Origin: an uncultured Planctomycetota bacterium
Lineage (GTDB): Bacteria; Planctomycetota; Phycisphaerae; SM23-33
DNA length: 64,000 nucleotides
NCBI GenBank assembly: GCA_903892515.1
Contig: CAITIS010000001.1
Location: 77,552-141,551 of the forward strand
Direction of reading: 5' to 3'
Part shown: positions 63,098 to 64,000 of the stretch, in pieces
Layout: the number at the start of each line of letters is the position of its first letter
Numbering within the stretch: the stretch's first letter is position 1
Made by a program: the position numbers and the translations under genes
The notes under the pieces: model-generated
Database searches by the model: none
What the model saw: only the letters and a program-made list of their open reading frames with translations
Told to the model about the DNA's origin: nothing

Positions 63098-64000
63098 ATG
63101 AGCAAACCAATCACGCTTACGCCCAAACAGGTCATTGACAGAATTCTCGATCTTCTAGCCGCCATGCCCGAGGTGGCCAAGGCCATGCCCCAAGGCTGCC
63201 AGACCAAGGCCTTCTGGCAGGAACTCTTTGGCCGCAACGCCCGGGCACGCCGGCTGATGGAGACCTTCCAGGAGCTGCCGGCCTTTACCGAGCAGGCCCC
63301 GACCAAGCGCTCGCTCTGGCGGGAAGTCTTCGACAAGGACTACCCCGGCACGATGGCGGTGAAGGTGCCCGAGGCCATGCTGACGCTGCAGGAGGTCCTC
63401 AACGCCGCCAACGCCCCCAAGCCCAAGCACATTACCATGAAGCGTTGGCGCGACGGCTACGATGCCCAGCAGGAGATCCAGCGCGTCCGGCCAGTCGAGA
63501 GCGACGAATACATTCCCAACCCCCACCGCGGCACGACCACCTTCCAGCGTTTCCAGGGCGACCCGGTGTACGCGGCCATGCAGACCAGCGACACCCACGG
63601 CCCGCTGGACGCTGACCTGTCCGCGCCGGCCAGCGACAACGTCAAGTACATCCCGCAGACCACGCTGTCGTACTGCCGCTGGCCCTGGTCGTACCTCGAA
63701 CCCAAGCAGGGCAAGTACAATTGGAAGATCGTCGATACGGCCTTAAAGGCCGCCCACGCCCGCGGCCAAACGCTGCAGGCGCGTTTCCAGCCATACACGA
63801 CCCAGGTGAATTACTCTGTCACGCCCTGCACGGCCAAGCGCCACCCGCCCGACAGAAGCGTCAACGTGCCCGACTGGTACTGGGACACCGGCGCCAAGTG
63901 GATCGCCGAGGGGCCCTTTGGCTTCAACGAGGTTGACAGCAACGATCCGCTGTACATCAAGCACTTTGGCAATTTCATTCGCGCCTTTGCCAAGCGCTAC
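63098..64000 (+). CDS. Probable glycoside hydrolase (TIM-barrel, beta-galactosidase-like N-terminus), truncated by window end
   Basis: Open frame from ATG 63098 to window end: MSKPITLTPKQVIDRILDLL...YCRWPWSYLEPKQGKYNWKIVDTALKAAHARGQTLQARFQPY...VPDWYWDTGAKWIAEGPFGF...DPLYIKHFGNFIRAFAKRY. Confidence 0.6.
   Translation, partial: MSKPITLTPKQVIDRILDLLAAMPEVAKAMPQGCQTKAFWQELFGRNARARRLMETFQELPAFTEQAPTKRSLWREVFDKDYPGTMAVKVPEAMLTLQEVLNAANAPKPKHITMKRWRDGYDAQQEIQRVRPVESDEYIPNPHRGTTTFQRFQGDPVYAAMQTSDTHGPLDADLSAPASDNVKYIPQTTLSYCRWPWSYLEPKQGKYNWKIVDTALKAAHARGQTLQARFQPYTTQVNYSVTPCTAKRHPPDRSVNVPDWYWDTGAKWIAEGPFGFNEVDSNDPLYIKHFGNFIRAFAKRY

Noticed and set aside
1-64000. rRNA genes or a prophage
   Set aside because: No rRNA motifs and no capsid, terminase, portal or tail genes among the translated ORFs.

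Overview
64 kb of GC-rich chromosome. Five PEP-CTERM proteins, a Minf_1886/TIGR04138-type protein, an H-X9-DG-style prepilin protein and abundant sensor/ECF genes suggest a planctomycete (Phycisphaerae-like) bacterium; this is inferred from gene content only. Housekeeping genes recognised: tgt, metG (plus a detached MetRS-type tRNA-binding protein), mnmG, hemC, gluQ, proC, manA, RluD- and RsuA/RluB-type pseudouridine synthases, tatA, a divergent TrmB, an N-acetylmuramoyl-L-alanine amidase, tRNA-Leu(GAG) and tRNA-Val(CAC). A probable genomic island starts at tRNA-Val (about 43.7 kb) and runs to about 54.6 kb. It carries a serine recombinase, an AAA/RepA-like ATPase, a small CRISPR-like array with no cas genes, a SCIFF/CcpM-like radical SAM maturase followed by a Cys-rich small ORF (candidate RiPP), an ECF sigma/anti-sigma-like pair and decayed recombinase/IS256 remnants. 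Main leads: (1) the radical SAM + Cys-rich peptide locus; (2) a direct-repeat motif (sense strand GCTCA-N-GCTCA) just upstream of all five PEP-CTERM genes; (3) many dispersed palindromic repeat families, two of which occur in-frame inside tgt and a metallophosphoesterase, analogous to Rickettsia palindromic elements; (4) a nested giant inverted repeat of GGGAATC heptamer arrays beside tRNA-Leu; (5) a 10-bp-period GGTTCC array; (6) an IS256 N-terminus fused in-frame to dockerin-like repeats. All calls were made by eye from the sequence and ORF track; no searches were run.
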